Shown piece by piece: positions 9,113-17,302 of a stretch of DNA of 64,000 nt (its first letter is position 1; every line of letters starts with the position of its first letter). Under the pieces are notes generated by a model. It saw only the letters and a program-made list of their open reading frames with translations, did no database searches and was not told where the DNA came from. The position numbers and the translations under genes are program-made. Origin of the DNA: Alistipes sp. (lineage in GTDB: Bacteria > Bacteroidota > Bacteroidia > Bacteroidales > Rikenellaceae); assembly GCA_017381935.1 (NCBI GenBank), contig JAFOBG010000005.1:62001-126000 (forward strand), read 5' to 3'.

Positions 9113-9578
9113 TAATGTTTCTTACTCGTTTCTTTCCCTCCTCTACTGTTATTCCAAGAGCTTGACACATTGGAATTATTGCAAAGTCTCGCTCTAAGAG
9201 TCGTGGGTGTGGTACTTGTAGGTGCTTTGTTACCGTAATACAATCTCCATATAGTAGTATATCGAGGTCTATTACTCTTGAGGCGTAACTCTCGCCCTGT
9301 AACACCTTTTGGCAATACTCAGCCTTGCGGTCTCTGCCGCACTCAACCTCTATGTCAAGTAGCACTTCCAATATATCTGTTGCGCAGAGCGAACTCTGTA
9401 CAACATAGGCACGGTTTGTAAAGAGGTTATTACACTCAAATCCCCACGCCTTTGTAGTATGCCAATCAGAGCGAGCAGTAACCGCTCCCACTCTTTTTGC
9501 GATTTCAGCCTCAGCTCTATCAAGCGTTTGTCGGACATTGCCTATATTTCCGCCACCTAAAATTACTACCTCTATCAT
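9096..9578 (-). CDS. folK: 2-amino-4-hydroxy-6-hydroxymethyldihydropteridine pyrophosphokinase (HPPK)
   Basis: A 160-residue folate-pathway enzyme that moves pyrophosphate from ATP to 6-hydroxymethyl-dihydropterin. It carries the family signature DLDILLYGD (the two metal-binding aspartates) followed by VPHPRLLERDF. The N-terminal GGNIGN replaces the usual GSNxGD, a mild variation. It overlaps holB by 4 bases upstream and a lipoprotein by 17 bases downstream. Confidence 0.9.
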   Translation of the reverse strand: MIEVVILGGGNIGNVRQTLDRAEAEIAKRVGAVTARSDWHTTKAWGFECNNLFTNRAYVVQSSLCATDILEVLLDIEVECGRDRKAEYCQKVLQGESYASRVIDLDILLYGDCITVTKHLQVPHPRLLERDFAIIPMCQALGITVEEGKKRVRNIIEHEI

Positions 9579-10726
9579 TTGCGTCGTCTGATAAATTTAC
9601 TTACAGCAAGTGCAAAGTGTGTAAAAACAATGCGCGGATTACCGTTTTGGTTAATCTGTCTTAGTGCGCTCTCTATCTGCTCAACTATAGGCTCTATATT
9701 TTGGCTGTCGATAAATGGAGCAAACTTCTTGCAGAAGTCAGCCTCCTCGCCCCAAAGGTAACTTGCCTTTTCAACTCCGGCGTGCAACATATAGGCCTCT
9801 CTGAGCAGGCGACTAAAGTCTATCAACATGCCTCTTTGTCGCTCTCTTGAGAGTTGAGCCACCTCGTCGGCCCAATTCATCAACTCCAAGTGCTTGTCAT
9901 TGTAGCTAAGACGCATAATGGAGCAGAATGCCTCGAAGTTCTCCTTAATAACCTCATCCTCGCTCTGACCCATAAGGCGCTTTAGCTCCAATAGATCGCC
10001 TGCAGCCAGGCGTGCCATATTGTGAGCCTTTACGCTATCAGTTTGGCTTTGCATCGCTATTGGCAGTAAATCCTCAATCGTAAGTCGAGGTACGTTAACC
10101 TCCTGTGTTCTGGAGATAATGGTCTTTAATAGCAGGTCAGGGCGCTCAGAGACAAGTATAAAGACGGTCTTATCCCACGGTTCTTCGAGGATTTTGAGAA
10201 TTCGGTTTGCAGCCTCCTCATTCATCGTCTCAGGGAGCCAGATAATCATTGTCTTGTATTCACTCTCGAAGCTCTTGAAACCAAGACGGCGAATAATCTC
10301 CTCGGACTCCTTGGCAGAGATAACGCCTTTGAGAGTCTTGCCGAGATTTAGCGTGTCAAACCACTGTCGAGGAGTAAAGTATCCTCCACTTTTCGTAAAG
10401 AGAGTGCGCCAAAGCTCTATAAACTCACGAGCATTGCTGATTACCACCTCGCCACTCTTTTTGCCCTGCTTGTTTACAGGATAGACAAAGTGAAGGTCTG
10501 GATGTGCAAGTTGCTCAATTTGGCGACAAGATGGACAGACTCCGCAGCTATCTCCATTTGTGCGATTTTGGCAATGGATATATTGTGCGTATGCCACAGC
10601 AAGAGCCAAAGAGCCAGCACCAGAGCTACCGGTAAATAGCTGGGCATGGCTGATTCTACCACTGTCAACACTTCGCACAAGATGCTCCTTGAGTTGCTCT
10701 TGGCCTATAATATCTGCAAATCTCAT
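9575..10726 (-). CDS. holB: DNA polymerase III delta-prime subunit
   Basis: A 383-residue clamp-loader protein of the AAA+ type, probably the non-hydrolysing delta-prime subunit. It starts with FADIIGQEQLKEHL as DnaX/HolB do, has a four-cysteine zinc module (CQNRTNGDSCGVCPSC, about residues 53-68), and the NRILKILEEP and SRTQEV (sensor/SRC-like) segments near 175-210. The P-loop reads TGSSGAGSLAL, with the key Lys replaced by Ser, so ATP hydrolysis is unlikely, as expected for delta-prime. It overlaps the flippase and folK by 4 bases each. Confidence 0.88.
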   Translation of the reverse strand: MRFADIIGQEQLKEHLVRSVDSGRISHAQLFTGSSGAGSLALAVAYAQYIHCQNRTNGDSCGVCPSCRQIEQLAHPDLHFVYPVNKQGKKSGEVVISNAREFIELWRTLFTKSGGYFTPRQWFDTLNLGKTLKGVISAKESEEIIRRLGFKSFESEYKTMIIWLPETMNEEAANRILKILEEPWDKTVFILVSERPDLLLKTIISRTQEVNVPRLTIEDLLPIAMQSQTDSVKAHNMARLAAGDLLELKRLMGQSEDEVIKENFEAFCSIMRLSYNDKHLELMNWADEVAQLSRERQRGMLIDFSRLLREAYMLHAGVEKASYLWGEEADFCKKFAPFIDSQNIEPIVEQIESALRQINQNGNPRIVFTHFALAVSKFIRRRK

Positions 10727-12180
10727 CGTCTTAAAACTGCTTTTACAAGTGCTTTTACATCTATCTTCTCTCGTCTTATCGCATATACCAAATATAGAAC
10801 GAAAAGCAGGGTGTTTATCGTGTATCTCAACATTCCACCCTCTACCGATATGCTCTCTGCGACAAAGAATAGTGCAAGGGCTGTAATGACATACTCAATA
10901 ATACGCTTAAAGTCGTATGGGGTTGGGTAGAAGGCACGGTTAAGAGCCAAACTTACTGTAACCATAACCACCTCTGCAATAAACCTACTCCATGCAGCTC
11001 CATAATATCCCTCTTTCGGGATAAGGATAAATCCTGCACCTACGCTTGCAATAAGGCCACTCAGAGTTACCCACAGAGCAAACCCCGTCTTCTCCTCACG
11101 CTTGTACCAGAATGAGAGGTTGAGCCATACGCCACTTAAAACATTTGCGCCGAGAACTATCGGAAGAATAAAGATGCCTTGACGGAATTGGCTTCCAACA
11201 ATAAGGGCAAAGAGGTCTCTGAAGAGCGCAATGCCGAGGAAGATAATCATTGATGCGAGGATGTAATACTTCATCGCTGCTGCATTAGTCTCTATAAACT
11301 CCTCCTTCTTGAAGTTGGCAAGGAAGAAAGGCTCGGCAGCAAGGCGATACATCTGCGTAAAGAGGGTCATCACTACAGCAATCTTAGTAATGGCGCCATA
11401 GATGCCTAATTGTGCCATTGAGCCCTCCGGAACCAGATACTTTATCAACTGTCTGTCGATAAACTCGTTTGCAGTTCCGGCTATAGATGAGATGAGTAGA
11501 GGCAGAGAGTAGGCAAACATAGCACCAAGCAGAGCCCAATGAATCTTAGGCATTGTACCGCCTGAGATGGTTACAGCAATAGTTGTTATTGCGCTTGCCA
11601 AGAGGTTTGCCACAAAGGCCCAACCTACGCCAAACTCGCTATCAAACAGACCTATAGCCCAGAATACGACTGCAAAGCCGACCTGCATGATGATATTGGC
11701 GAGCTTAAACCCCACAAACTTAAGTGCATTACCCCTCTCTCTTAGGCGTGAGAATGGAATACAGCCTGCAACATCAAAAAATACTATAGCTGCTACAATG
11801 ATAACATACTCAGGATGGGCTGTATATGCCTCTCCCATCCATTGAGCACATGTGTCAGAGAAGAGTGTAACTATAGCAAAGAAGAGCGCTGCTGCAAGGG
11901 TTGTAATACCCCACATTGTTGTAAAGATGCGCTTTTTTGCAGTTGCTACATCACCACCGGCAGCCTCAGCTTTCGCCGTGAAGCGGAAAAATCCACTCTC
12001 CATACCTAAGGTGAGTAGTACGAGGGCAAAAGGTATAAGCGCATAGACGTCGGTAATAATACCGTAGGTCTCAACGCCAAATATGCGGGTATAGAACGGT
12101 GTGAGCAGATAACTCAAAAATCTGCCCAAAATGGTACTGATACCATAAATCGCCGTCTGTTTTGCTAACTTTTCAAGCAT
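10723..12180 (-). CDS. Polysaccharide flippase (Wzx/MATE-type)
   Basis: About 485 residues with 12-14 hydrophobic helices, starting LAKQTAIYGISTILGRFLSYLLTPFYTRIF, the usual opening of oligosaccharide flippases of the MOP superfamily. It should move lipid-linked saccharide across the inner membrane. I take the ATG at 12180: the 22 codons upstream read as leader RNA and hold a hairpin. It heads the ten-gene operon, though no glycosyltransferases are nearby, so it may act in a general envelope role. Confidence 0.8.
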   Translation of the reverse strand: MLEKLAKQTAIYGISTILGRFLSYLLTPFYTRIFGVETYGIITDVYALIPFALVLLTLGMESGFFRFTAKAEAAGGDVATAKKRIFTTMWGITTLAAALFFAIVTLFSDTCAQWMGEAYTAHPEYVIIVAAIVFFDVAGCIPFSRLRERGNALKFVGFKLANIIMQVGFAVVFWAIGLFDSEFGVGWAFVANLLASAITTIAVTISGGTMPKIHWALLGAMFAYSLPLLISSIAGTANEFIDRQLIKYLVPEGSMAQLGIYGAITKIAVVMTLFTQMYRLAAEPFFLANFKKEEFIETNAAAMKYYILASMIIFLGIALFRDLFALIVGSQFRQGIFILPIVLGANVLSGVWLNLSFWYKREEKTGFALWVTLSGLIASVGAGFILIPKEGYYGAAWSRFIAEVVMVTVSLALNRAFYPTPYDFKRIIEYVITALALFFVAESISVEGGMLRYTINTLLFVLYLVYAIRREKIDVKALVKAVLRR

Positions 12181-12202
12181 ACTCTTTTTTCGCTTTTCCC
12201 AT

Positions 12203-12227
12203 GTGCGTATTATGCGCGCATACGCAC
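12203..12227. repeat. Inverted repeat in the flippase 5' leader
   Basis: GTGCGTAT and ATACGCAC form an 8-bp stem with a 9-base loop that itself holds the palindrome ATGCGCGCAT. It lies between the -7 box (12244-12251) and the start codon, so it would fold in the mRNA leader of the ten-gene operon. Confidence 0.7.
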
Positions 12228-12243
12228 ACACGCCTGCAATCTG

Positions 12244-12251
12244 CAAAGATA
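12244..12251 (-). promoter_or_regulatory. Promoter of the ten-gene flippase-to-amidohydrolase operon
   Basis: TATCTTTG on the minus strand with TTTG 20 bases upstream (12272-12275). This is the best form of the Bacteroidota promoter. The leader is about 60 bases and carries a GC-rich hairpin. No other clear promoter or terminator interrupts the ten genes down to 2117. Confidence 0.75.
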
Positions 12252-12303
12252 GATATTTTAATCGGAATTGGCAAATTAAAAGAGCCTACTGTAGAATAAC
12301 ATA

Positions 12304-12328
12304 GGGGAATGCAGACTCTGCACTCCCC
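12304..12328 (-). terminator. Hairpin downstream of the 230-residue outer-membrane protein gene
   Basis: A 10-bp stem (GGGGAATGCA / TGCACTCCCC, one wobble) with a 5-base loop. It has no strong T-run on either strand, so it may act as a barrier to decay or a weak terminator. Confidence 0.45.
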
Positions 12329-12375
12329 AAATTTGTCGTTTTTTGCTATTAGTTGATTATTTTTATAGAGTTAAG

Positions 12376-13068
12376 CTAATGCTTTTTACCCCCAAAGCGA
12401 ATACCGAGTTTAAAGTAGATAGATGAAGCTGTGCCAAATTTGACCAAGCCACTATAGCCTAAGCCTACAGAGAATCGTTGTATATCAACACCAGCTCCTG
12501 TTTGACAGTAAAAGCCATTAAAGCCGCCAAGACCAGCAACACCAATAAATCCACCAAGAGATACATTGACAAATGGACGTAATTTGGTCTTTGTGAGGTA
12601 TCCCCTTAGATTGACAGCCAATGGGATGTAACCCTCATAATAAGGGTCTTCAATCAGAGAATGAAAACCTGTCTCAAAACCTGCATAGAAATAATCTCCA
12701 AACAGGGCGCCAATTGTCAAGTCTAAGGTAGGGCCTACTGCTGGTCCATAGGGGAGACAGATTAAACCTACATTGCCATACCCTTGGAGCCTGATATTCA
12801 ATGGATTGGTTGTGGCCGTTGGTTTATCCTGCTCCGTGTTAAATACATCTTTATCGCCATTCTGATAAGAGATAAAGAGAATCTCACTCTTGTTTACTAT
12901 ATAGTTTGTCCCCTCTAAATTGTTCCATAATTTGTAGGTTACTGTCTCTGGAGATATATCTGTAATCTTGACGTTTATCTCCTCTGAATTTTTAAATACG
13001 ATTCTGTCTTGTGCAGATGCCACGTATGCTACAGCGATACAGATAAGTGTTAAAATAGATCTTTTCAT
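12376..13068 (-). CDS. Small outer-membrane beta-barrel protein
   Basis: About 230 residues from the ATG at 13068: signal peptide MKRSILTLICIAVAYVASAQ, a short beta-rich N-domain (IVFKNSEEINVKITDISPETVTYKLWNN, the pattern seen before barrels in several Bacteroidales proteins), then barrel strands with glycine and aromatic residues to the C-terminal IRFGGKKH. Reading frame continues 49 codons upstream, but that part lies in a structured RNA candidate, has no signal peptide and is very unlikely to be protein. Function unknown. Confidence 0.65.
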   Translation of the reverse strand: MKRSILTLICIAVAYVASAQDRIVFKNSEEINVKITDISPETVTYKLWNNLEGTNYIVNKSEILFISYQNGDKDVFNTEQDKPTATTNPLNIRLQGYGNVGLICLPYGPAVGPTLDLTIGALFGDYFYAGFETGFHSLIEDPYYEGYIPLAVNLRGYLTKTKLRPFVNVSLGGFIGVAGLGGFNGFYCQTGAGVDIQRFSVGLGYSGLVKFGTASSIYFKLGIRFGGKKH

Positions 13069-13124
13069 AATGATGTTAGCGTGAGTTTGATTAGTAATTT
13101 TTTGTACCATATCCATATACGCAC

Positions 13125-13363
13125 AAAAAAAAGCGTGGTACAATCTGTATCTCGCTCTGACAAGGTGTTTGGCGTAACCTGAGAAATCGAAACAACAGAA
13201 AGCCCACGCATACACGCAGGCATTCCAATAGTCATTCCTATTCCTCTTTTTTTTCAGTCGCCAAACTTTAGTCAGAGAAGAAAGCTATTAAAACGCTTTT
13301 CCAATATTTTACAATGTGCGTACTTAATTATACGCTATGTTTCATAGGCAAATCAATTTATTG
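13125..13363 (-). ncRNA. Structured RNA candidate with 6S-like rod architecture
   Basis: On the minus strand, a promoter (TTTG, 19 bases, TATCTTTG at 13370-13377) is followed by about 235 bases without a credible protein and then by eight Ts (13125-13132). Three nested long-range helices are exact: 13129-13135 with 13294-13300, 13155-13161 with 13271-13277, and 13167-13174 with 13259-13266. They leave a large central bubble (19 and 16 bases), as in 6S RNA. Smaller hairpins lie at the 5' end (CTATG/CATAG, GCGTA/TACGC) and apex. An alternative stem GCGTGG/CCACGC directly before the T-run could act as terminator. The described Bacteroidales-1 RNA family has a similar plan. It could instead be a leader of the gene starting at 13068. 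Confidence 0.5.
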
Positions 13364-13369
13364 TTTCTA

Positions 13370-13377
13370 CAAAGATA
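13370..13377 (-). promoter_or_regulatory. Promoter of the structured RNA candidate
   Basis: TATCTTTG on the minus strand with TTTG 19 bases upstream. No coding sequence starts within 290 bases downstream, which supports a non-coding transcript or a long leader. Confidence 0.7.
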
Positions 13378-13401
13378 GCACAATTCATCAACTTTGCAAA
13401 A

Positions 13402-13419
13402 TAGCTTTTTATTCAGCTA
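13402..13419 (-). terminator. Weak hairpin after ftsW
   Basis: TAGCT/AGCTA stem of 5 bp with an 8-base loop, followed by TTTT on the minus strand (and TTTTTT on the plus strand after one base). It lies 30 bases past the ftsW stop, at the end of the long dcw operon. Confidence 0.4.
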
Positions 13420-13450
13420 CTTTTTTAGTTAATATATCATATTTTTCTCT

Positions 13451-14716
13451 CTACTCCTCTCCACTCATAGCGGCAACTCCCTCTGGTGGTATAAGAGAGT
13501 GGTCGTTTACTTGTCGGCTGATACTCAGGATGATACCAAGGGCTGCGGCGGTACAAATCATAGATGTTCCTCCGTGAGATATGAGAGGCAGATTTTGTCC
13601 CGTCTCAAAGAAGAGGTGGGTCGATACTGCAAAGTGTAGCAGAGCCTGAATAGTTATCAGTAGGGCCATTCCCACAACAAGTAGTCCGCCAAACAGCCAT
13701 CGACATCGACGGAAGATATTTACCGCACGAGCAAAAATCCAGACATAGATAACTACAAGCAGCATGCCTATTATAATGCCGTACTCCTCGACAAAGAATG
13801 AGAAGATATAATCACTCTCTGGATGTGTAATCTTTGCACGCATTACAGACTGCCCTGCACCTACACCGAATACTCCTCCGTCATGTATGGCAATCATTGC
13901 TCGTTGAGCATCGGAGAGTGCCCATACAGGAACATCTTCATTTGTAGAGACCCATGATTGGAAGAAGTCTGTAATTCTACTACTTGCCGTAGAGCCTCGC
14001 CCTCCACCTGCAAGGGTGTAAACTCCAAAGAGGAGAATCATTATTCCGATAATCTTTGCAATCTCAGCCTTTTTGGCTCTGGCAATAAACATCATTACCA
14101 TTCCGATACCGAAAACAAGTAGCGCTGAGGAGTTGTGAGCTTTGATAATTACAGCCGTAGAAGCAAGTATAGGCAGGAGGATTTTTGCTACTCCGTTTTT
14201 CCATATATTTTGCTGCTTTGCACTCTTCCAGATTTTGGGATTTAGAGAGGGAATAAATCGCTGTTTATCAATTGTTTGCTGTGCCTCATCAAGCATGCGG
14301 GCAAGGAGTAGTATAGTCGCTACTTTCAGTAGTTCGGATGGCTGAACAGAGAATCCGAAATCGTACCATCGGGCAGCCCCGTTTGTCTGTGCTCCGAAGA
14401 AGTAAACTCCAAGTGTAAATAACCAGCAAAAACCGTATGCCCATGGGGCAATTTTGTATAGAAACTTAGCACCTAAAATGTATGTGCCGAACATAGCAAA
14501 TATAGCAATGGCAATGACAAACAGATGCTTTGTAAATATCGAATTTGTCTCCGTTCCCATATCGGCATAACCCATCTTGGCTACCGAAGAATAGACAACG
14601 AGCGTAGAGAGAACAAAGAGGATAGGGATTATAACCCAAAGCACTTTGTCGCCTCGCAGTAGATTTACTTTCGATAGTATTGAGGGTACTTCTAAACGGT
14701 CATCAGGCTTTTGCAT
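13451..14716 (-). CDS. ftsW: Septal peptidoglycan polymerase FtsW (SEDS family)
   Basis: A 421-residue membrane protein with about ten helices. FtsW polymerises lipid II at the division site with FtsI. Family marks: QPSELLKVATILLLARML near residue 125, FVEEYGIIIGMLL near 310, and LISHGGTSM near 385. A loop holding RGSTASSRI precedes the division-type central region. It is the last gene of the leftward dcw run, 18 bases after murD. In most relatives murG would follow; here there is a terminator-like hairpin and a different gene. Confidence 0.93.
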   Translation of the reverse strand: MQKPDDRLEVPSILSKVNLLRGDKVLWVIIPILFVLSTLVVYSSVAKMGYADMGTETNSIFTKHLFVIAIAIFAMFGTYILGAKFLYKIAPWAYGFCWLFTLGVYFFGAQTNGAARWYDFGFSVQPSELLKVATILLLARMLDEAQQTIDKQRFIPSLNPKIWKSAKQQNIWKNGVAKILLPILASTAVIIKAHNSSALLVFGIGMVMMFIARAKKAEIAKIIGIMILLFGVYTLAGGGRGSTASSRITDFFQSWVSTNEDVPVWALSDAQRAMIAIHDGGVFGVGAGQSVMRAKITHPESDYIFSFFVEEYGIIIGMLLVVIYVWIFARAVNIFRRCRWLFGGLLVVGMALLITIQALLHFAVSTHLFFETGQNLPLISHGGTSMICTAAALGIILSISRQVNDHSLIPPEGVAAMSGEE

Positions 14717-14734
14717 AGTCTATGCTTTTGGATG

Positions 14735-16090
14735 TTATTTTAAGTTCTTAAGTATCCACTCTTTGAATAGTTCGCCTCTCTGGCAGTAGTTTTTAAACAA
14801 ATCGAAACTTGCACAGGCTGGAGAGAGTAATACGCAGTCTCCACTCTTTGCCGCAGATACAGCAGCCTGCATGGCACTATCAAGAGAGTTTGTAGAGATG
14901 ATATTTGGTATAACACCCTTGAAAGAGTTCTCTAACTTATTGTTATCCAATCCCATACATATAAGGGTGTGTACCTTCTCTTTTGCAAAGTCCATAAGTG
15001 GAGTGTAGTCGTTACCTTTGTCTGTTCCACCGGCAATCCATACTACAGGACGAGTCATACTCTGCAGGGCATACCATACCGAATCGACATTTGTTGCCTT
15101 AGAGTCGTTTATGTATAGAACTCCATTAAACTCGCCTGCAGGCTCTACTCTATGCTCTACAGCCGAGAAGTCATATACCGATTGAGCAATCTGCTGAGGA
15201 GTAACACCTGCGGCAAGAGCAGCAAGCGAGGCTGCCATTGCATCGTAAGAGTTGTGAAGACCTTTGATTTGCATCTTCTCGGTCTGAATTTCAACTGAGA
15301 GATTGGCTACACGAGCAATAAAACTATCTCCTGAAAGACAAGCATCGCCTGCCGTGCTGGCAACAGCCGTGCGAGCCATAAAAGGAAGTTCTTTTGAACG
15401 TACAGGGTGCTTCTCTAACTCATTTGTAATTACTTGGTCGTCAGCTGAATAGATAAAATAGTCTCGACTATTCTGGTTCTGAACAATACGCATCTTGGAG
15501 TCTATATAGTTCTGAAAAGAGTAGTCGTATCTATCCAAATGGTCAGGAGTAATATTCATCAGTACGGCTATATTTGCACGGAACTTGAACATCCCATCAA
15601 GCTGAAAACTGCTAAGTTCAAGCACATACCAATCGTACTGTTTTGTTGCCACGCTATAGGCAAACGATTCTCCAATATTTCCTCCTAAAGCTACGTTATA
15701 GCCCGCATCTGATAGTATCTTGTAGATAAGAGATGTGGTTGTTGTCTTGCCATTGCTTCCGGTAATGCATAGTGTTTTTGCCTTTCCCATATATCTGGCT
15801 GCAAACTCCATCTCTGAGATGACAGGAATACCACCTTCTCTGATTGCCACTACAACCGGAGCTTTATCCGGAATACCAGGAGATTTGATAACCTCTGTGG
15901 CGCTGAGAATTCTCTCCATAGAGTGGCCTCTTTCTTCAAATTCTACGCCCCACTCCTCTAAGCGAGCACGATAAAGAGGGTTTATTGTGCCGGCATCAGA
16001 TAGGAACACATCAAGCCCTTGCTTTTTGGCAAGTATTGCTGAACCATAACCACTTATGCCTCCTCCAAGTACTACTATACGCTGTCTCAT
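14735..16090 (-). CDS. murD: UDP-N-acetylmuramoylalanine--D-glutamate ligase
   Basis: A 451-residue cytoplasmic Mur ligase that adds D-Glu to UDP-MurNAc-L-Ala. It has a Rossmann-like N-domain (VLGGGISGYGSA), the ATP loop TGSNGKTTTTSL near residue 112, NITPDHLDRYD near 190, and the C-domain substrate segment NDSKATNVDS near 310. Size and motif order are normal. It lies 2 bases after mraY and 18 before ftsW. Confidence 0.95.
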   Translation of the reverse strand: MRQRIVVLGGGISGYGSAILAKKQGLDVFLSDAGTINPLYRARLEEWGVEFEERGHSMERILSATEVIKSPGIPDKAPVVVAIREGGIPVISEMEFAARYMGKAKTLCITGSNGKTTTTSLIYKILSDAGYNVALGGNIGESFAYSVATKQYDWYVLELSSFQLDGMFKFRANIAVLMNITPDHLDRYDYSFQNYIDSKMRIVQNQNSRDYFIYSADDQVITNELEKHPVRSKELPFMARTAVASTAGDACLSGDSFIARVANLSVEIQTEKMQIKGLHNSYDAMAASLAALAAGVTPQQIAQSVYDFSAVEHRVEPAGEFNGVLYINDSKATNVDSVWYALQSMTRPVVWIAGGTDKGNDYTPLMDFAKEKVHTLICMGLDNNKLENSFKGVIPNIISTNSLDSAMQAAVSAAKSGDCVLLSPACASFDLFKNYCQRGELFKEWILKNLK

Positions 16091-16092
16091 TG

Positions 16093-17292
16093 CTATCTGA
16101 TTTTAAGGGTTACAAGGCTAATTGCTGCAAGCAGAAGAGAGATGATGATAAAACGCATAGTTATTTTGCTCTCATGCAAATTCTTCTTCTGGTAGTGGTG
16201 GTGAATAGGCGACATGAGGAAGATTCGACGACCTTGACCAAACTTCTTCTTGGTGTATGCGAAGTATCTTGTCTGAATAATTACAGATAGAGCCTCTACT
16301 ACAAAAATACCGCACATAATTGGTAAAAGTAACTCTTTGCGGATACAGAGCGCAAATACGGCAATAATGCCTCCGATTGCAAGAGACCCTGTATCGCCCA
16401 TAAAAATTTGTGCAGGATATGAGTTGTACCATAAAAAGCCTAATAGTGCTCCTATCATAGCAAGGGCAAAGACAAACAACTCTCCGCTATTTGGAATAAA
16501 CATTATATTCAGATAGTCTGCATATATAATATGTCCGGATAGGTATGCTAAGACGCCAAGCACCACTACAATAGGTATCGAGACACCCGTCAGCAGACCA
16601 TCAATACCATCTGTAAGGTTTGCGGCATTTGATACAGCAGTAACAATGAGGATTGCTATTATGATGTATAGAATCCATGCTGCAGTCTGGTTACCTCCCG
16701 TCAGCCAGCTATAGTCAAACTCATTCTCTTTAAAGAATGGGATTGTTGTTTGAGTGGTCTTAATACCCTCGACCTCTATAGTGTGTTCTTGAACTTGTGT
16801 TGTATTGATATCTTCACGTACGACAATATCCTCAGAGAAGCACATTACCGTACCTACTATAATACCTAAACCAATTTGGCCTACAATCTTGAATTTGCCC
16901 TTCAGGCCCTCCTTTTTATGACGAAATACCTTGATGTAGTCGTCCAGAAAACCGATAGCACCACACCATATTGTTGAGACAATCATAAGCAGTATATAGA
17001 TGTTGTCTAATCGGGCAAAGAGCAGAGTAGGTATGAGTATTGCAAGTAGGATAAGGATACCTCCCATTGTAGGTGTTCCCTTTTTTGCCATCTGCCCTTC
17101 AAGACCTAAGTCTCTTATCTCTTCGCCAATCTGGAGCTTTTGTAGTTGGCGGATAATCGGTAATCCGATGTAGATAACTATCAGTAGCGCAATGATAAAT
17201 GCAGCTGCAGCTCTAAAGGTGATGTACTGAAACATTCCCGAACCTGGGAGGTCATATACCTTGTCGAGGTATTGGAAAAAAGAATATAGCAT
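16093..17292 (-). CDS. mraY: Phospho-N-acetylmuramoyl-pentapeptide transferase
   Basis: A 399-residue inner-membrane enzyme that makes lipid I from UDP-MurNAc-pentapeptide and undecaprenyl phosphate. Conserved parts: PTMGGILILLA, NAANLTDGIDGL (the catalytic Asp region), FMGDTGSLAIGG, and HHHYQKK. Between helices about 5 and 6 there is an insert of about 45 residues (near 165-210, ending in NEFDYSW); long inserts here are usual in Bacteroidota MraY. Confidence 0.95.
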   Translation of the reverse strand: MLYSFFQYLDKVYDLPGSGMFQYITFRAAAAFIIALLIVIYIGLPIIRQLQKLQIGEEIRDLGLEGQMAKKGTPTMGGILILLAILIPTLLFARLDNIYILLMIVSTIWCGAIGFLDDYIKVFRHKKEGLKGKFKIVGQIGLGIIVGTVMCFSEDIVVREDINTTQVQEHTIEVEGIKTTQTTIPFFKENEFDYSWLTGGNQTAAWILYIIIAILIVTAVSNAANLTDGIDGLLTGVSIPIVVVLGVLAYLSGHIIYADYLNIMFIPNSGELFVFALAMIGALLGFLWYNSYPAQIFMGDTGSLAIGGIIAVFALCIRKELLLPIMCGIFVVEALSVIIQTRYFAYTKKKFGQGRRIFLMSPIHHHYQKKNLHESKITMRFIIISLLLAAISLVTLKIR

Positions 17293-17302
17293 AGTGTTTG
17301 GA

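Noticed and set aside
12181-12246. 22-codon extension of the flippase
   Set aside because: It overlaps the promoter-proximal leader and a hairpin; the flippase alignment starts at the later ATG.
13069-13215. 49-codon N-terminal extension of the small outer-membrane protein
   Set aside because: It would place a signal peptide inside the chain and reads through a strongly structured RNA region with a T-run.
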